Below are positions 61,374 to 64,000 of a stretch of DNA of 64,000 nucleotides, piece by piece. The notes under the pieces were generated by a model. The model searched no databases and was not told where the DNA came from. It worked only from the letters and a program-made list of their open reading frames with translations. The position numbers were made by a program, and so were the translations under genes. Source of the DNA: Lachnospiraceae bacterium (GTDB lineage: Bacteria > Bacillota > Clostridia > Lachnospirales > Lachnospiraceae); NCBI GenBank assembly GCA_022793065.1, contig JAAWCE010000020.1, positions 1 to 64,000 of the forward strand. The letters run 5' to 3'. Positions within the stretch are counted from its first letter, which is position 1. Every line of letters begins with the position of its first letter.

Positions 61374-62384
61374 TCAATATATCACTGAACGCAATGAATG
61401 AAAACGAAGTTTTTGAGCATGAATTCGCCTGATTCCTTTTGGCGCAATGGCAAACAATGTATGATACAGCTTGTTTTTGCCCGTTAGAATCGGGTTGCAC
61501 ATGGATTGCACCCAATGTCTGCGCAAATACTTCACAACATGACGGTACATCTTATTGTCCGCCCTCATCTGTGATATGGGGATATGCAGCAGATATTCCA
61601 ATCTTTGAAAGATACCAAAACGAAAGGCCACCTTCTCCAGCTGCGGATATGTTCCCTTCACAATTCCTTCCACCATATCCGCATTTTCCACACTATCCCC
61701 GAACACCTGGGAAAACGCCTCTTTCTCTATCTTGCGGGAATTGCTCCCCGCACGATAAAACACATGGTACGCCCGCTCCGGCAATGATGCCAGCCCCTTG
61801 ATCCGGGCCAACATTCTTACCAACAGGTGAAAATCCTCGTTCAATTTCCCTACCGGGAAGCCGTCCTCCGGGAAAAGGTCCCTGCGCACCAGTTTTGTGC
61901 AGAAAGAACAATCCCCCCGATGCAGCAGCAATTCTCTCAAAAAATCCTCACTGTCAATAACCACAGATTGCCGGGGCGGTTTACAGATATCCGGCAGCAG
62001 ATTTCCCTCCTGGTCTATCTCATCCCTGCCAATCTGCGCCGCCGGCAAGTGAAATTTCAATATTGCCTCCACCAGCCTCTCATACATATAAGGCTCAATA
62101 TAATCATCGCTGTCCACAAATCCCACATATTGTCCGGAAGCATACTTTAACGCCAGATTCCTTGCAGAAGAAGATCCGCCGTTTTCCTTGTGATAAACCC
62201 TGATACGCCTATCTTCTGCTGCAAGCCTGTCGCAAAGCGCCGCCGTTCCATCCGTGGAGCCGTCATCCACCAGCAGAATCTCCAGATGCTCATAGGTTTG
62301 CGCCATAATGGAATATACACATCTTTCCAGATAAGAAACAATATTATATGCCGGTACAATGATAGTAAGCAGCGGTGTATCCAT
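61374..62384 (-). CDS. Family 2 glycosyltransferase
   Basis: LTIIVPAYNIVSYLERCVYSIMAQTYEHLEILLVDDGSTDGT, DSDDYIEP. Confidence 0.94.
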   Translation of the reverse strand: MDTPLLTIIVPAYNIVSYLERCVYSIMAQTYEHLEILLVDDGSTDGTAALCDRLAAEDRRIRVYHKENGGSSSARNLALKYASGQYVGFVDSDDYIEPYMYERLVEAILKFHLPAAQIGRDEIDQEGNLLPDICKPPRQSVVIDSEDFLRELLLHRGDCSFCTKLVRRDLFPEDGFPVGKLNEDFHLLVRMLARIKGLASLPERAYHVFYRAGSNSRKIEKEAFSQVFGDSVENADMVEGIVKGTYPQLEKVAFRFGIFQRLEYLLHIPISQMRADNKMYRHVVKYLRRHWVQSMCNPILTGKNKLYHTLFAIAPKGIRRIHAQKLRFHSLRSVIY

Positions 62385-62431
62385 GTTATCCCTTCCCTTT
62401 CAATGCAAGACCCTGGCGGCGCCATGTTCCG

Positions 62432-63661
62432 TTACATTTCTCTTCCTGAATCTGCCAGTTTTCGGCCGCCATACTCTGACAAAATTTGTGCCGGAGCACA
62501 GGGCGCCGGACGCCCATTTCTCTGCCTTACACCCTCATCCCACTTTTCCGCACAGGTTCCTATATGGGCCCCTGACAACTTCCCAATTAATTCCATCAGC
62601 CTTTTCGCGGCATTTTCTCCATTCCACACTTCCGTAATCGTCTCATAGGCATTTCTGCCAAGCTTTCTATTCAGCAGCCTGTCCTTTGCCAGACGCTCCG
62701 CCAGTGAAAATAGTTGTTCTTTTTTGCCATCCTCATAAATCAAACCGTTTACACCATTCTGTAACAGGAACGGCACAGCGCCAATCATATGATTTGCCAC
62801 CACGGCGCACCCGCTGTTCATGGCCTCATTTGCCACCGCCCCCCAACCTTCCTTCCTGTCACTGGTAAACAAAAAGATATCCGCCTTCTCCATATACTGC
62901 CGCACCTTTTCCGGCGGCTGGTACCCGCAAAAAGCAACCGAATCCCCCAATTTATACTGCTTTGCCAGTTCTTCCATTTGGGGACGCATCTGCCCGTCCC
63001 CAATTATATCCATATGAAAACGAATCCCTCTTTCTTTCAAGTGTCTGGCAGTCTCCACAGAAAGCTCAGGATGCTTCCAGTCAATCATCCTTGCCGCCCA
63101 CAGAACATAGGGCATCTTTTCCTCCCCATACCCTTTTTTCTCCAGAAGACTTTCTATCTCGTACTTTCTGGTCTCAGGAAAATATCCCCAGCAATACATC
63201 TTACCCGGATATGCCCTGACAATATGAAAATCCGAAGGCACATATGCGCCGGCACACAGGAGGTAAACCGGTGCTTTCCTGTATCTGGTGTGATCCAGAT
63301 ATTTCTTCCTTAATCCTCTGGGCGACACCGCTTTCCATTGCCCTGTCTTATATAAACGCTCGCTCATCCGTATAATCAATTTTCCGGCCTTTAACCGTTC
63401 CCAAATATAGGATTCCTCGTCCGTCCCTCCGAACAATAACACATCGCAATCCAAAATCAACCTTCTGCAAAATTCTTCTTCCTCATAAAAACAGCGTACA
63501 TATTCCGGACGCTCCGCCGCATGCCATCCCATCCGCACCCGCTCTTCTTCCATGGGTTCCGTCTGCACAAAAGTAAATTCTCCCTTCAGGAGCTCATTCA
63601 TTGCATTGCAAAAAGGAATCTGATGATGATTGATATAATTGGATACAAATGCAATCCTCAT
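62432..63661 (-). CDS. Family 4 glycosyltransferase
   Basis: FLFTSDRKEGWGAVANEAMNSGCAVVANHMIGAVPFLLQNGVNGLIYEDG. Confidence 0.92.
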   Translation of the reverse strand: MRIAFVSNYINHHQIPFCNAMNELLKGEFTFVQTEPMEEERVRMGWHAAERPEYVRCFYEEEEFCRRLILDCDVLLFGGTDEESYIWERLKAGKLIIRMSERLYKTGQWKAVSPRGLRKKYLDHTRYRKAPVYLLCAGAYVPSDFHIVRAYPGKMYCWGYFPETRKYEIESLLEKKGYGEEKMPYVLWAARMIDWKHPELSVETARHLKERGIRFHMDIIGDGQMRPQMEELAKQYKLGDSVAFCGYQPPEKVRQYMEKADIFLFTSDRKEGWGAVANEAMNSGCAVVANHMIGAVPFLLQNGVNGLIYEDGKKEQLFSLAERLAKDRLLNRKLGRNAYETITEVWNGENAAKRLMELIGKLSGAHIGTCAEKWDEGVRQRNGRPAPCAPAQILSEYGGRKLADSGREM

Positions 63662-63697
63662 AGTTATCCCCCTGTCCCAATTACCGTCTTTCAGGCT

Positions 63698-64000
63698 TTA
63701 GTCCACTGCACGCTTAGATATCTTATCATAAATTTCAATCAACCGCCGGTAATTTTTATCCCTGTCATGGGTTTGCAAAGCTCGTTTTCTGGCGCTTGTA
63801 CAATATTCCCGCATCCTTCCTGGATTTCCCCACATTCCAATTACTGCCTCCGCCAGAGATTCAGAAATCCTGTCCGCTTCTCTTTTGGCTCCCAATGTCA
63901 AAACTTCTGCTCCCATCTGAAAGCCCTGGTATAAAATCCCATCCTCTCCCCCGGTAAACAGACTGGAAATCCCGCCCACATCCGCGCTCACACAGGGCAT
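63698..64000 (-). CDS. Glycosyltransferase C-terminal fragment, truncated by window edge
   Basis: CVSADVGGISSLFTGGEDGILYQGFQMGAEVL; no 5' end in window. Confidence 0.7.
   Translation of the reverse strand: MPCVSADVGGISSLFTGGEDGILYQGFQMGAEVLTLGAKREADRISESLAEAVIGMWGNPGRMREYCTSARKRALQTHDRDKNYRRLIEIYDKISKRAVD

Overview
64 kb of a low-GC Firmicutes chromosome, probably a spore-forming Lachnospiraceae/Clostridia member (inferred from gene content; no 16S present). Most genes are on the minus strand. Left to right: a small ORF next to the 3' end of guaA; a Fic protein with an unannotated 57-aa VbhA-like antitoxin; two PdaA-type polysaccharide deacetylases; a fructokinase/GH32 sucrose pair; a GlgX-type debranching enzyme; a chemosensory operon (HK, RR-HD-GYP*, CheR, CheB, CheY, CheA, CheW, MCP, Hpt) beside a divergent HD-GYP / PocR-GGDEF-HD-GYP* pair; an ABC-2 exporter with a PadR regulator; VanRS-like regulators with the kinase frameshifted at a G9 tract; murF/ddl; a degenerate LytM (SpoIIQ-like) protein; an EF-hand protein with a coupled 32-aa ORF; a hydratase; glycogen phosphorylase; ileS behind an Ile T-box; pncB; spoVT; and a capsule/EPS glycosyltransferase cluster that runs off the right edge. 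Best second-look items: the c-di-GMP/chemosensory locus with two HD-GYP domains that have lost catalytic residues, poly-G tracts in two regulators, the cryptic Fic antitoxin, a structured ~160-bp tandem repeat in the padR leader, and a palindromic repeat found twice directly behind rho-independent terminators. No tRNA, rRNA or CRISPR array was recognised. All family calls come from reading motifs; no database search was run.
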